DNA of 64,000 nucleotides from Streptomyces sp. P3 (GCA_016893485.2 JAFEKX020000001.1:4774001-4838000); one strand, 5' to 3'. Shown: positions 1-10,093, counted from the first letter of the stretch. A program made the numbers and translations. The notes: generated by a model from the letters alone, not told the origin.

Positions 1-655
1 CGAAGTCCGGGCTCTTGAGGAGGAGTTCACCGACCAGGTTGGTCAGGTCGGGGGCGTCCGGGGCCGTACCGGCGTTGACGCGCAGGCGGGCGACGCAGCC
101 GGTGATCTGCCGTTCCCAGTGGGTGAAGAGGGTCCGCGCCGAGGGATGCAGGAACAGGTATCGGGCCAGGTTGCGCTGCTTGACCGGCCAGTCGTCCAGG
201 CCCGGGTACAGGGCGAGGCCGCCGGGGTTCCAGGCGAGTATGTCCATGCTGCGGCTGATGACGTAGGCCGGGTTCGGGCGCAGTGACTCCAGGATCAGCT
301 TGAGGTGGGGGTGCACGGTACGGCTGGGGGCGGGCGGCGGTTCGGGGGCGTAGCGGGCGGCGCGGGCGGCGAGTTCGCGCAGGTGTTGGTGTTCCTGGTC
401 GTCCATGTGCAGGGCGCGGGCGAGGGAGTCCAGGACGGCGGGGCTGGGGCGGGTCTCCTTGCCGCGTTCCAGGCGGACGTAGTAGTCGATGCTGATGCCC
501 GACAGGGTGGCCAGTTCCTCCCGGCGCAGTCCGGGCGTGCGGCGGAGGCCGGTGCCGATGGTGAGGCCGACGTGTTCGGGGCTGGTCTGGGTGCGGCGGG
601 CGCGCAGATAGCGGCCCAGCTCCGCGCCCTCGCTGTGCGCGCTCTCGGATGACAT
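1..655 (-). CDS. Helix-turn-helix regulator with MmyB-type ligand domain (partial)
   Basis: The gene starts at an ATG at 655 and runs off the left edge, so only the first 218 codons are visible. The N-terminus carries an XRE-type helix-turn-helix at about residues 12-75, with the hallmark TPGLRREELATLSGIS followed by YYVRLERG. From about residue 95 comes the start of the MmyB-like ligand-binding domain (SMDILAWNPGGLALY). Such proteins usually have about 270-290 residues and often control adjacent oxidoreductase genes. It is divergent from the aldo/keto reductase at 871, which together with the alcohol dehydrogenase is the likely target set; that link is inferred from position only. No frameshift is seen in the visible part. 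Confidence 0.85.
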   Translation of the reverse strand, partial: MSSESAHSEGAELGRYLRARRTQTSPEHVGLTIGTGLRRTPGLRREELATLSGISIDYYVRLERGKETRPSPAVLDSLARALHMDDQEHQHLRELAARAARYAPEPPPAPSRTVHPHLKLILESLRPNPAYVISRSMDILAWNPGGLALYPGLDDWPVKQRNLARYLFLHPSARTLFTHWERQITGCVARLRVNAGTAPDAPDLTNLVGELLLKSPDF

Positions 656-870
656 GCCTCCAGTCTCACCCGCCGGGCGCCCGCCACGCGGCGGGAGGGA
701 GCCCTGCCATTACCCCTGAAGAACCCGCCCTGCCACATCGGATCACTCCGCGCCAAGGTCGGTGAGGAAGACATCGGACCCCGCGCCGTCTCCCGGGCTT
801 CGGCCGGCACTGTCCGCCGGTCCGGGCGGGCGTGCGGGGTCGGGCGACATCACCGAGTGGAGAAGGCGAG
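656..870. promoter_or_regulatory. Divergent promoter region with inverted repeat
   Basis: This 215-bp gap separates the divergent HTH regulator and aldo/keto reductase genes and should hold both promoters. A perfect 7-bp inverted repeat (CCCGCCG at 669-675, CGGCGGG at 689-695, 13-nt spacer) lies 14 bp upstream of the regulator start. It is a candidate autoregulatory operator, although GC-rich arms arise easily by chance in this composition. I cannot call -35/-10 boxes with confidence. Confidence 0.3.
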
Positions 871-1848
871 ATGCGGTACACAAAGTTGCGTGACCTGGAG
901 GTCTCCCGGATCGGGCTGGGCGCGATGGGCATGTCCCACGGCTACACCGGCGCCGGCACCGACGACGCCGAGTCGGTCAGGACCGTGCACCGGGCGCTGG
1001 AGCTGGGCGTCACGCTCATCGACACCGCCGAGATCTACGGCCCCTACACCAACGAGGAGTTGCTCGGGCGGGCGCTGAAGGGCCGTAGGGACCAGGTGGT
1101 GCTGGCCACCAAGTTCGGCCTGGTCTCGCACGCCGGTGAGGGCGCGTGGAACCTGGACTCCCGCCCCGCCAACATCCGCACGGCGGTCGAGGGCTCCCTG
1201 AGGCGGCTGGGCACCGATCACATCGACCTGTACTACCAGCACCGGGTGGACCCGGACACGCCGATCGAGGAGACCGCGGGGGCCGTGGGCGAGCTGATCG
1301 CCGAGGGGAAGGTGCGCGCCTTCGGCCTGTCCGAGGCCGGCCCGGACACGATCCGGCGTGCCCACGCCGTGCAGCCGGTCACCGCCGTGCAGTCGGAGTA
1401 CTCGCTGTGGACCCGCGGGGTCGAGAAGCGCGTGCTGCCCGTCCTGCGGGAGCTGAACATCGGGCTGGTGCCGTTCTCACCGCTGGGCCGCGGCTTCCTG
1501 ACCGGCGCCGTCCGCTCCACCGACCAGTTCGACGAGAACGACTTCCGGCGCGACAACCCCCGCTTCACCGGCGAGAACTTCCGGCACAACCTGGCGCTCG
1601 CCGACCAGGTCAGGGCGCTGGCCGACGAGGCCGGTGCCACGCCCGCGCAGGTGGCGCTGGCCTGGCTGCTCGCCCAGGGCGACGACATCGCCCCGATCCC
1701 CGGCACCAAGCGCGTCAGCCGGATCGAGGAGAACACCGCCGCCGACGCGCTCACGCTGACCGCCGAGCAGCTCGACAGGCTCACCGGTCTGCCGCCCGCC
1801 GCCGGTGACACCCACACCGAGGCCCAGGCCCGGATGCTCGAACGCTGA
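871..1848 (+). CDS. Aldo/keto reductase
   Basis: This 325-residue protein is a full-length NADPH-dependent aldo/keto reductase (TIM barrel), cytosolic, reducing aldehydes or ketones. The catalytic tetrad is visible: Asp and Tyr in DTAEIYG, Lys in LATKFG, and His in LYYQHRVDP. The NADPH-binding end of the barrel is seen in PFSPLGRGFLTG and IAPIPGTKRVSRIEEN. The start at 871 (MRYTKL) is chosen because GGAGAAGG ends 4-5 nt upstream; the frame is open further upstream but without a ribosome site. It lies 43 bp before the alcohol dehydrogenase, probably in one transcript. The specific substrate cannot be read from sequence. Confidence 0.93.
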   Translation: MRYTKLRDLEVSRIGLGAMGMSHGYTGAGTDDAESVRTVHRALELGVTLIDTAEIYGPYTNEELLGRALKGRRDQVVLATKFGLVSHAGEGAWNLDSRPANIRTAVEGSLRRLGTDHIDLYYQHRVDPDTPIEETAGAVGELIAEGKVRAFGLSEAGPDTIRRAHAVQPVTAVQSEYSLWTRGVEKRVLPVLRELNIGLVPFSPLGRGFLTGAVRSTDQFDENDFRRDNPRFTGENFRHNLALADQVRALADEAGATPAQVALAWLLAQGDDIAPIPGTKRVSRIEENTAADALTLTAEQLDRLTGLPPAAGDTHTEAQARMLER

Positions 1849-1891
1849 TCACCCGGACCGCCGGGCACGACCCCCTGGGAGCAGACCCCTC

Positions 1892-2920
1892 ATGCGAGCG
1901 GCAGTGATGTACGGAGCCGGCGACGTCCGCGTCGAGAACCGGCCCGACCCGAGGATCGTCCGGCCGACCGACGCCGTGGTCCGCACGCTGGCCGCGTGCG
2001 TGTGCGGCAGCGACCTGTGGCCCTACGCGTCGATGCCCGCCACCGGCACCGGCCGCCCCATGGGGCACGAGTTCCTCGGGGTCGTGGAGGAGACCGGCGC
2101 CGACGTCACCGGGCTGAGACCGGGCGACCTCGTCGTCGCCCCCTTCACCTACGGCGACAACACCTGCGACTACTGCGCCAGGGGTCTGCAGATCTCCTGC
2201 CGCAACGGCGGACGCTACGGCTTCGACGGTGTCGACGGCGGCCAGGGCGAAGCGGTCCGCGTCCCGTACGCCGACGGCACCCTGGTCACCCTCCCGGTGG
2301 CCGCCGACTCCGCGCTGCTGCCGTCGCTGCTGGCGCTGTCGGACGTGATGACCACCGGCCACCACGGCGCGGTCACCGCGGGCGTCGGCCGCGGCGACAC
2401 GGTGCTGGTCGTCGGGGACGGCGCGGTCGGCCTGTGCGCGGTGATCGCCGCCAGGCGGCTCGGCGCCGAGCGGATCGTGCTCGCCGGCCGCCACGCCGTA
2501 CGCACCGACCTGGGCCGGGACTTCGGTGCGACCGACGTCGTCGCCGAGCGCGGCGACGAGGGCATCGCCCGCATCCGCGAGCTGACCGGCGGTGTGGGCA
2601 GGGTCATCGAGGCCGTCGGCACCCGCCAGGCGCTCGACACCGCCCTGGGCGCGGTCCTGGACGGCGGCACCATCAGCCGGCTGGGCGCCCCGCAGTACGC
2701 GGAAGGACCGCTGGGCCGGGCCGAGTTCATGCGCAACCTCACCCTGACCGGCGGCGCGAGCTCCGCCCGCGCCTACATCCCGGAACTGCTGCCCGACGTC
2801 CTCGACGGCTCGATCACCCCGGGCCGCGTCTTCGACGAGACCTTCCCCCTCGACCGCACCCCGGACGCCTACCGGGCCATGGCCGACCGCCGGGTCCTCA
2901 AGCCCCTCGTCCGCCCCTGA
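1892..2920 (+). CDS. Zinc-dependent alcohol dehydrogenase family protein
   Basis: This 342-residue medium-chain dehydrogenase has the catalytic zinc Cys in CVCGSD, the paired His-Glu in MGHEFLG, and a Rossmann fold with VLVVGDGAVGLCAV. The structural zinc loop DNTCDYCARGLQISC keeps three Cys but has Asp in place of the usual first Cys, a variant found in one subfamily of these enzymes. The start at 1892 (MRAAVMYG) is preceded by GGGAG; the frame is open further upstream. It forms an apparent operon with the aldo/keto reductase, suggesting a small redox or detoxification unit under the divergent HTH regulator. The alcohol or aldehyde substrate is unknown. Confidence 0.92.
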   Translation: MRAAVMYGAGDVRVENRPDPRIVRPTDAVVRTLAACVCGSDLWPYASMPATGTGRPMGHEFLGVVEETGADVTGLRPGDLVVAPFTYGDNTCDYCARGLQISCRNGGRYGFDGVDGGQGEAVRVPYADGTLVTLPVAADSALLPSLLALSDVMTTGHHGAVTAGVGRGDTVLVVGDGAVGLCAVIAARRLGAERIVLAGRHAVRTDLGRDFGATDVVAERGDEGIARIRELTGGVGRVIEAVGTRQALDTALGAVLDGGTISRLGAPQYAEGPLGRAEFMRNLTLTGGASSARAYIPELLPDVLDGSITPGRVFDETFPLDRTPDAYRAMADRRVLKPLVRP

Positions 2921-2946
2921 CGGGACGAGAAAAAGGCGCGCTCCCG

Positions 2947-4112
2947 ATGTTTGGATCGCCGGGAAGCGGTCAGGCGAGCCGAATGCGTGCTTCTCCCACC
3001 GCCTCCACGGGGACTCCGCCTCCGCCGGGGCCCTTGGCTCCGCCCGGCCGTCCCCGCATCCGCCGCCGTGCCCACGGTGGAGCGCCCCCGGGAAGGCCAC
3101 GCGACCCGTTCTTCGACAACGCCAAGTACCTGGCGATCGTGCTGGTGGCGATCGGCCATTCCTGGGAGCCGCTGCGGTCGGGCAGCCGTAGCGTCACCGC
3201 GTTGTACACGCTGGTGTACGCGGTGCACATGCCGGCGTTCATCGTGATCTCCGGGTACTTCTCGCGGAGCTTCCGGGCGACGCCGCCGCAGATCCGGCGG
3301 CTGCTGGGGGAGTCGTGGTGCCGTACGTCGTCTTCGAGACGGCGTACACGCTGTACACGCGGTGGACGGACCACCAACCCGACCGCGCCATCAGCCTGTT
3401 GGACCCGCTGTATCTGACGTGGTTCCTGGCGGCGCTGTTCGTGTGGCGGCTGACCACGCCGATCTGGAAGCACGTACGGCAGCCGCTGCCGGTGGCGCTG
3501 GTCATCGCGATGCTGGCGACGCTGTCGCCCTCGATCGGCAACGACCTCGATCTGCAGAGGGTGTTGCAGTTCCTGCCGTACTTCGTGCTCGGGCTGTGTC
3601 TGAAGCCGGAGCACTTCCAGCTCGTACGGCGGCCTGAGGTACGGCAGTTGGCGGTGCCGGTGTTCGTCGTCGCGCTCGCGGTGGCGTACTGGTCGGTGCC
3701 GCGCTTCGACTACTCCTGGTTCTTCCACAACGCGAGCGCCGAGCAACTCGGCGTGCCCGCCTGGGAAGGGCCGCTGATGACGCTGGCCCTGTTCGCCTGC
3801 TCGACGCTCCTCGTCGCCTGCTTCCTGGCCTGGGTGCCGCGCCGCCGCACCTGGTTCACCGCGCTCGGCGCGGGCACGCTCTACGGCTATCTCCTGCACG
3901 GCTTCCTCGCCCAGGGCGCCAAGTCCTGGGGCTGGTACGACCCTTCGTGGATGCGGGGCCCGCTCGGCGAGGTCACGGTGACGGTGGTCGCCGCGGTCGT
4001 CGTGACGGCACTGTGCACCGCGCCGGTGCGGCGGGTGTTCCGGGGCGTGATGGAACCGGAGTTGCGGTGGGCGTTCCGCCGTGACGCAGACGAACTGGCC
4101 CGTACCCCTTAG
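2947..4112 (+). CDS. Acyltransferase family membrane protein (frameshifted)
   Basis: Two frames join into one acyltransferase-3/OafA-like integral membrane protein of about 389 residues. The N-terminal part (DNAKYLAIVLVAIGHSWEP, with the active-site His of the family, then MPAFIVISGYFSRS) runs in one frame. It is followed from about 3315 in the next frame by PYVVFETAYTLY and eight to nine further hydrophobic helices to the stop. One base is missing around 3310-3316 (after RRLLGES). Such proteins acetylate or otherwise acylate extracellular glycans or lipids. The ATG at 2947 follows an A-rich GAGAAAAAGG site; a second in-frame ATG at 2983 is possible because the first residues are low complexity. 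It starts 26 bp after the dehydrogenase. Confidence 0.82.
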
Positions 4113-4245
4113 CGAGGGTTGTGGTGGATCGGCGGGCCAGTTCATGAATTCGCGCTGAATCACGGCTGACACTTCGCGGCGACATGCCACCCGGGCGGAA
4201 GGACGCACAACCTAGGACATCGAGGGAGGGTCAGACGCTGTGCCG

Positions 4246-4257
4246 GAATCCGGATTC
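4246..4257. promoter_or_regulatory. 12-bp perfect palindrome upstream of RTX gene
   Basis: GAATCCGGATTC is a perfect palindrome lying 45 bp upstream of the start of the RTX-repeat protein, in the 189-bp gap after the acyltransferase gene. It is A/T-richer than its surroundings and could be an operator half-site pair. No known regulator consensus was recognised. Confidence 0.3.
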
Positions 4258-4301
4258 TTCGGTCTGCCCCAACTCCCCATACGTTCCACGGAGGTTGTGC
4301 A

Positions 4302-5207
4302 ATGTCTTCTCGTTCCGCCCGTCGCCGTACGCTGCGTTCCGCTTCGGCGCTGACCCTCGCGGTCGGCACCGCGCTGGTCGCCCCGCTGTTCCTCGCCGGT
4401 ACGGCGGGCGCGGCCACGGCACCGGCCACCGCCGCGCTCGACTCCGGTGGGCAGGAGGTCGTTTACACCGCCGCCGCGGGCCAGGCCAACAGGGTGGTCG
4501 TCACCGCGACCCGGGTGACCGGCACCGCGAAGATCACGTACGTCATCGACGACGTGGTCACCATCAAGCCGGGCGCGGGCTGCGCGTACGCCAGTGCCTC
4601 GGACCACACCAAGGTCTCCTGCACGGTCACCACGCTGGACAGCCAGGACCCTTACCCCACCCTGCAGTTGACGCTCGGCAACGGCAACGACGCGCTCGCG
4701 TACCACAACAGGACCGACCAGACCTACAACTTCGCCTCGGTCGACCTCGGCGCGGGCGACGACAAGGCCACCGACGACGGCAGCGTCGACGGCAACTACA
4801 TCGCGGGCGGCACCGGCAACGACACCCTCACCCTCGGCAAGTACTCCGTGGGCTGGGGCGACGGCGGCAACGACACCCTCAAGGCCGCCGCCGGGACCAT
4901 CGCCCAGGGCGGCAACGGCAACGACACCATCACGACCACCGGCGACGCGGCCGACGGCGGCGCCGGCAACGACGTCATCACCGGTGGCGCGGTCGCCCAG
5001 AGCCTGACCGGCGGCGCCGGGAACGACAAGATCCACGGCGGCGCCGGGAACGACTTCATCTACGGCGGCACGGGCAACGACACCCTGTGGGGTGACGCGG
5101 GCGCCGACACGATCTACGGCAACTCCGGCAACGACACCCTCTGGGGCGGCGCGGGCACGGACGTCCTGTCGGGCGGGCCGGGCCGCAACGCCGTCCACCA
5201 GAACTGA
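4302..5207 (+). CDS. Secreted calcium-binding RTX-repeat protein
   Basis: This 301-residue exported protein has a signal peptide (basic start, hydrophobic SALTLAVGTALVAPLFLAG, cleavage near GAATA). A beta-rich region spans about residues 45-150. After it comes a C-terminal array of about ten hemolysin-type nonapeptides with consensus GGxGNDxL/I, from about residue 165 to the end (GGTGNDTL, GGNGNDTI, GGAGNDVI, GGAGNDKI, GGAGNDFI). These repeats fold into a calcium-binding beta-roll outside the cell. No catalytic domain is visible, so the role could be structural or adhesive. GGAGG (4289-4294) sits about 8 nt before the ATG. It stands alone, and the downstream secreted protein begins 290 bp later. 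Confidence 0.9.
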   Translation: MSSRSARRRTLRSASALTLAVGTALVAPLFLAGTAGAATAPATAALDSGGQEVVYTAAAGQANRVVVTATRVTGTAKITYVIDDVVTIKPGAGCAYASASDHTKVSCTVTTLDSQDPYPTLQLTLGNGNDALAYHNRTDQTYNFASVDLGAGDDKATDDGSVDGNYIAGGTGNDTLTLGKYSVGWGDGGNDTLKAAAGTIAQGGNGNDTITTTGDAADGGAGNDVITGGAVAQSLTGGAGNDKIHGGAGNDFIYGGTGNDTLWGDAGADTIYGNSGNDTLWGGAGTDVLSGGPGRNAVHQN

Positions 5208-5497
5208 CGTACGCCCAGGGCCTGTTCGGGACCGAAGGGTCCTTGACGGGGCTGCCGGAAGGGGCCCGGGGAGGTGCCGGAGGGGTGCCGGAGGTATCGC
5301 GCCCTCCCGGCGGCCCCCTGCGCACGACGGCCACCCGCAACAACTCCTTTCCCCTCTGTCACAGGCATGTCATACGCTGCTCCCAGCAGCCGCGCCCTGC
5401 GCGTCACCGCGTCTCTCATCCGCGGTCATGTCCGGGTGCTGCGCGGCGCTCTCAACTCCCGGTCCCCGGACCGGTTTTCCTTGTGGGGGAACAGCAC

Positions 5498-7441
5498 GTG
5501 CGGATGCGCAGCATCTCGACCGCGACAGCGCTCGCGGTCCTTTTCGGTTCGGCGGCGCTCAGCGTCGTAGCGACGGGTACGGCCTCGGCCGCGACCGCCA
5601 ACATCACCTCTCCCGGCGGTCTCGTCGCGGACGGCGCCCTCAAGCGGGTGTTCGTCGGCGACAGTTCGACCGGCTGGGTCGTGGGCACCGACTACTCGGG
5701 CAATGTCGTCGCCTCGGTGAGCGGCATCAGCGGGGTCAGCGCCCTGACCGTGTCCGACGACGGGACCACCGTCTACGCGGCGGCCCAGGGCACCCACGAG
5801 ATCGTGGCGCTCGACGCGACCACCCTCGATGTGAAGGCCCGCTACCCGGTCGCCACCGGCCAGGGCCCGCGCAATCTCGCCTTCTCCGCCGGCAAGGTGT
5901 GGTTTACCTACGGCGACCAGTCGGGCGGCGGCCTCGGTTCGTTCGACCCGGCGACGGACCCGGCGAGCGGCACCGACCCGGTCACGCTCGGCCTGATGCC
6001 GGAGGGCGTCTCGATCTACGGCATTGGGCTCCTCGACACCGCCGCGTCCCGGCCGGGGGTGCTGGCCGTCGGCGAGACCGGCATCTCGACGGACTCGATG
6101 GCCGTCCTGGACGTCTCGGGCGCCACCCCGCAGAAGATCGCCTACTACCACGGCGACTACACGCTCAACAGCGGTATCTGGGACATCGACCTGGTGCCCG
6201 GCGCCGACGAGGTGCTGGTCAACGGCTCGGTGCGGGACGCCTACGCGGGCGGCACGTTCACCGAGGCCGGAACCTACCCGGGCGGGTTGCCCGCCGACAT
6301 CGCCCCGGACGGGACGGTCGCGGTGGCGAGCGGCACCTCGATCGCGACGTACAAGCCGAACGCCACGAAGGCGATCCGCACCTACGCCCTCGGCACGTTC
6401 GACATGGCCGCCCTGACCTGGGCCCCGGACAACTCACGGATCTTCGCCCTCGTCGGGAAGTCCGGCGGCGGCTACACGCTCAAGGCGCTGACCGACCCGG
6501 AGAAGAACGTGCCGACCCTCACGGTCAGCGCCCCTCCTCCGCCGCCCGCGCCAAGAAGCTCACCGTCACCGGCAAGCTCTCGGCGACGGTCGCGCTGCCC
6601 GCCGGAGTGAAGCTCCAGGTCACGCGCACCGACCTGGAGTCCACGAAGGGCAAGGCGCTGCCCACCGTCACGGTGAAGGCGAACGGCACCTACTCCTTCA
6701 CGGACACCCCGCCGGTCGGCGGCACCGTCACGTACAAGGTGAGCTACGCGGGCGACGCCGGGCACGCGGCGGTCAGCGCCTCCGACAAGGTCGCTGTCTC
6801 CCGCGCGGCCACGACCCTGAGCCTGAACAACAACGGCAAGGTGTACGGCTACGGCGCCGACGTGAAGTTCACCGCGCACCTCGGCAAGACGTACAAGAAC
6901 CGCACGGTCGCGATCTACTCGGACCCCTTCGGCGGCGACAAGGCGAAGAAGCTGGTCAAGTCCGGCAAGGTCAACTCCAGCGGCAACATCACGGTGACCG
7001 TGGACATGACCCGCGACACGGCCGTCTCCGCGGTCTTCGCCGGTGACGCGCTACGCGTCCAAGACGGTGAAGGTCACGGCGTACGCCAAGGTCAAGGTGT
7101 CCGAGGCGATCAGCAGGCACTACAAGACGGCGAAGATCGGCTCGACGTCGTACTACTGGTTCCACAAGAACTCGGCGCCGGTCGTCACGACGACGATGAC
7201 GTACTACAAGAACCGCCAGGAGCGGCTCGACCTGCAGGTCTACTACAACGGCAGGTGGTACGACTCCGACTCGGAGTACTTCGCCCTGGGCACCAGCGGC
7301 AAGGTCGCCGTGGACCTCGGCGCCCCGGGCCAGTCCGGGATCAAGGCCCGCGTCCGGTCCGCGTACATCAACGGCTCGTCCGGGGACACGGTCAACTCGA
7401 CCACGTACACCGGGTGGAAGTACCTGTACTTCTCCAACTGA
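5498..7441 (+). CDS. Secreted beta-propeller/Ig-like repeat protein (frameshifted)
   Basis: Three consecutive frame segments form one exported protein of about 647 residues. Residues 3-30 are a signal peptide (ATALAVLFGSAALSVVATG, cleavage near ASAA). Residues ~35-340 look like a YncE/lactonase-type beta-propeller (repeated VSDDGTTVYAAAQGTHEIVA-like blades). The rest is Ig-like repeats (KLTVTGKLSATV, TTLSLNNNGKVYGYG) ending in a beta-rich domain (VDLGAPGQSGIKARVRSAYI). One base is missing near 6530 (after LTVSAP), and the frame shifts again near 7050 (after FAGDA). I chose GTG 5498 because GGGGGA lies 7 nt upstream; ATG 5504 is in frame. The function is likely cell-surface or matrix; no enzyme motif is seen. 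Confidence 0.8.
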
Positions 7442-7684
7442 GCGGTCAGGTACGTCTCCCCTTGAGCGTCAGGCGTAGGGCAGCCCGGTCATGAGCTGCC
7501 CGTACGCCCGCTCCGCTGCCGTCACGGCATCCGCGTACGCCTCGTCGGCGGGGCGCGCCCGCACCACCCGGGCCGGACCAGGTCCTCCTCAACGACATGG
7601 CGCTGCTGGCGCGGGACCCCGACGAGGGGACGGATTATCTGTCTCGAATCGTGCTAATTACTCCCAAAGAGTGATACTCGGAGT
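7442..7684. other. Intergenic stretch with two unexplained coding-like fragments
   Basis: This gap of about 240 bp holds two short stretches with coding-like composition. On the minus strand, reading down to a stop at 7469-7471, is ADEAYADAVTAAERAYGQ followed by LMTGLPYA and the stop. On the plus strand, about 7577-7674, is QVLLNDMALLARDPDEG, then a stretch ending in ITPKE and a TGA. Neither has a start and I recognise neither family. They may be ends of genes lost by deletion, which would make this an old rearrangement point. Confidence 0.35.
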
Positions 7685-7690
7685 ATGAGC

Positions 7691-8055
7691 ATGGCAACGT
7701 ACGAAGTACTCGCCGCGTCGCACAACACGCTCGACGTGGGCGCTTTTTTTCTCGGTGGCCTGCTGATCGCAGGCGCGCTGGTCTGGGCCATCCATTTCGG
7801 CATGAAGGTCCGGGACCAGGAATCACCCCGGCCGCTCCCCGAGGAGCAGCCCCACCTCCCCGCCGGCGGGGCCGTCCATGAGATGCGCGAGATGCGCGAA
7901 CCCGACGAGATGCCCATCGCCACGAAGGAGGGGAGCGGCTGATGCCCTACCAGCTCCATCACTCCGGGACCAGAACCGGGAAGGACCAGAGCCGGTTGCG
8001 CTGGCTGCCGGGGCGGAGCGGTTCCTTCGGGGGCGGCGGCATAGGCCACGTGTGA
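7691..8055 (+). CDS. DUF6479 family small membrane protein (frameshifted)
   Basis: This is a small protein of about 121 residues with one membrane helix near the N-terminus (VGAFFLGGLLIAGALVWAIH), a charged stretch (FGMKVRDQE) and a proline/glutamate-rich tail. The tail (EEQPHLPAGGAVHEMREMREPDEMP) and the Gly/Ser-rich C-terminus (LPGRSGSFGGGG) match my memory of the Streptomyces DUF6479 family. The C-terminal third lies in the next frame after a lost base near 7935; uncorrected, the protein stops at 7942. ATG 7691 is preferred over ATG 7685 because GGAG (7680-7683) is 7 nt before 7691 but only 1 nt before 7685. The function is unknown. Confidence 0.68.
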
Positions 8056-8064
8056 CGGATCGGC

Positions 8065-9176
8065 TCACGCCTCCGCCGCCGGGAGGATGACCTCGAAGCG
8101 GCAGCCGCCCGAGACGTTCCGTACGGCGGCGCGGCCCTGGTGGGCCTCCACGATGCCGCGCACGATCGCGAGGCCGAGACCGGCTCCGGCCGGTGGCGTC
8201 CTGGCGTGGGTGCCGCGCCAGCCGGTGTCGAAGACCCGGGGCAGATCGTCCTCGGGGATGCCGCCGCAGCCGTCCGTGACGGAGAGGACGACCCCGTCGA
8301 CGGAGCGTTCGGCGGCGATGGCGACGGTGCCGTCGGCAGGAGTGCGGCGGATCGCGTTGACCAGCAGGTTTCCCAGGACCCGGCTCATCTCCTTGCCGTC
8401 CACCTCGACGGGCACCGGTTCGATGCGGTCGCCGACCAGCCGGACGCCCAGCTCGCGGGCGAGGGGGTCCGCGCCCGCGAGGGCGTCGCCGATCAGGTCG
8501 TAGAGGGACATCCGGGAGCGGGTGAGGGCGAGGGAACCCGCGTGGATGCGGGAGAGCTCGAAGAGGTCGCCGACCATGTCGTTGAGGCGTTCGACCTCGG
8601 TGCGGATCTGGCGGAGGTAGCGGTCGGGGTCGGCGGCGACACCGTCCTCCAGGGCCTCGGACATCGCGCGGAGACCGGCGAGCGGGGTGCGCAGGTCGTG
8701 GGAGATCCAGGCGACGAGTTCACGGCGGGATGACTCCAACGCCCGTTCCCGGTCGCGGGATTCGGCGAGCTTGGCGCTGGTGGCGGCCAACTCGCGGCTG
8801 AGGTCGGCGAGTTCGGCGGTGGCGGGGCCGGCCGGGGCGGAGAAGTCGCCGCCGTCGCCGAAGTCACGGGCGGCGAGGGCGAGTTCACGGCTGCGGGCGA
8901 CGACCCAGCGGCCGAGGAGAACGGCGGTGAGGAGGGAGACGACGGCGGCCATCGCGACGACGGTCGTGACGACGGAGAGATCGTGCGAGGAGAGGAACAT
9001 GGCCTGGGCCACCGCCAGGGTTCCGGCGAGCATCGCGGTCACGGCGACGGCGGCGACCACGGCGACGGACACGGTCAGCGAGCGCCGGCGCAGCAGCCAC
9101 AGGGCACCGGCGCCGAGCACCCGGCAGCGGCGGCTCCGAGAAAGGCGAACAGGGCGATGAGCAGGGCGTTGTGCAT
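8065..9176 (-). CDS. Sensor histidine kinase (frameshifted near start)
   Basis: This is a membrane sensor kinase of about 370 residues. The ATG at 9176 gives MHNALLIALFAFLG; after a lost G near 9122 the frame continues into LGAGALWLLRRR. Two further hydrophobic segments and a HAMP-like stretch follow, then the dimerisation box with the phosphorylatable His in WISHDLRTPL. The N box is GNLLVNAIRRTP and the ATP-binding G boxes are DGCGGIPEDD and GAGLGLAIVRGI. It is encoded 3 nt after the response regulator stop, so the pair forms one operon. The periplasmic sensing loop is short, which suggests membrane or intramembrane sensing. The target stimulus is unknown. Confidence 0.88.
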
Positions 9177-9179
9177 CGG

Positions 9180-9944
9180 TCAGCCCTCGTCGCTCTGCTG
9201 GGGTCGAAGCGGTAGCCGATGCCCCACACGGTCTGGATGTAGCGCGGGCGGCCGGGGTCGTCCTCGACCTTGCCGCGCAGCCGCCGTACGTGCACGGTGA
9301 CGGTCGACAGGTCGCCGAAGTCCCAGCCCCACACCTCGCGCATCAGGTCCTCGCGTCCGTAGACCCGCCCCGGGTGCCGCAGGAAGAAGGCGAGGAGGTC
9401 GAACTCGCGGTGGGTGAGCGAGAGGTGGACGCCGTCCTTGCTGGCGCGGCGGGCGGCGGGGTCGACGGCCAGGCCGCCGGCGTTCAGCGGGGTGGGCGAG
9501 CCACACCGGGGTGCGGGAGCGGCGCAGTACGGAGTCGACGCGCAGGACGAGTTCCCGGGGGCTGAAGGGTTTGGTGACGTAGTCGTCGGCGCCGACCTCC
9601 AGGCCCAGGATGCGGTCGTCCTCGTCGCCCCGGGCGGTGAGCATGATGACCGGGACGGGTCCGCGGCCCCGCATCCGGCGGCAGACCTCCAGGCCGTCCA
9701 TGCCCGGCAGCATCAGGTCGAGCACCACCAGGTCGGGCCAGTGGGCGTCGGCCCGGGCCAGTGCCTGGGGGCCGTCCTCGGCCCGTTCGACGATGTATCC
9801 GGCGCGGTCGAGATAGCCGGAGACGACTTCGGCGACGGTCGGGTCGTCGTCGACGACCAGCACACGGGCGCCGCCGGCTCCGCCGGGTTCACCGGTGTCC
9901 TCGATCCGTCCGGCCTTCCCGGGCCTCTCCTGCGGCTGCTGCAT
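9180..9944 (-). CDS. OmpR-family response regulator (frameshifted)
   Basis: The receiver domain (residues ~27-140) is intact: acidic pocket VVDDDP, phospho-acceptor Asp in DLVVLDLMLPGMDG, conserved Thr in MLTARG, and Lys in VTKPFSPREL. The winged-helix output domain continues in another frame after a break near 9500 (LSLTHREFDLLAFFLRHPGR, then STVTVHVRRLRGKVEDDPGR). A second lost base near 9200 returns it to the TGA at 9180 (ending QQSDEG). The corrected length is about 255 residues, normal for the family. The start ATG is at 9944. It is paired with the adjacent kinase and binds DNA as a phosphorylated dimer; targets cannot be inferred. Confidence 0.87.
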   Translation of the reverse strand: MQQPQERPGKAGRIEDTGEPGGAGGARVLVVDDDPTVAEVVSGYLDRAGYIVERAEDGPQALARADAHWPDLVVLDLMLPGMDGLEVCRRMRGRGPVPVIMLTARGDEDDRILGLEVGADDYVTKPFSPRELVLRVDSVLRRSRTPVWLAHPAERRRPGRRPRRPPRQQGRRPPLAHPPRVRPPRLLPAAPGAGLRTRGPDARGVGLGLRRPVDRHRARTAAARQGRGRPRPPALHPDRVGHRLPLRPQQSDEG

Positions 9945-10093
9945 GCTGCCAGCCTCGCACCCCGCCGACCGCCGGTGCCGCCCCGGACCGGCTCAGGGCG
10001 CCGGACGTCCGTAATTCGTAAGAACCCCGTCGCCCCGCACCGGCCCGCTCACCGCCCGCGCCTGGCAGGCCGGCCTGCTTGCCCGGCCTGCCT

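Noticed and set aside
4770..5200. Regular DNA repeats resembling a repeat array
   Set aside because: They encode the calcium-binding nonapeptides of the RTX protein.
5092..7494. 800-codon plus-strand reading frame
   Set aside because: Only the part from about 6530 to 7050 matches a protein (the Ig-like region of the secreted protein). The remainder is out-of-frame GC-rich sequence.
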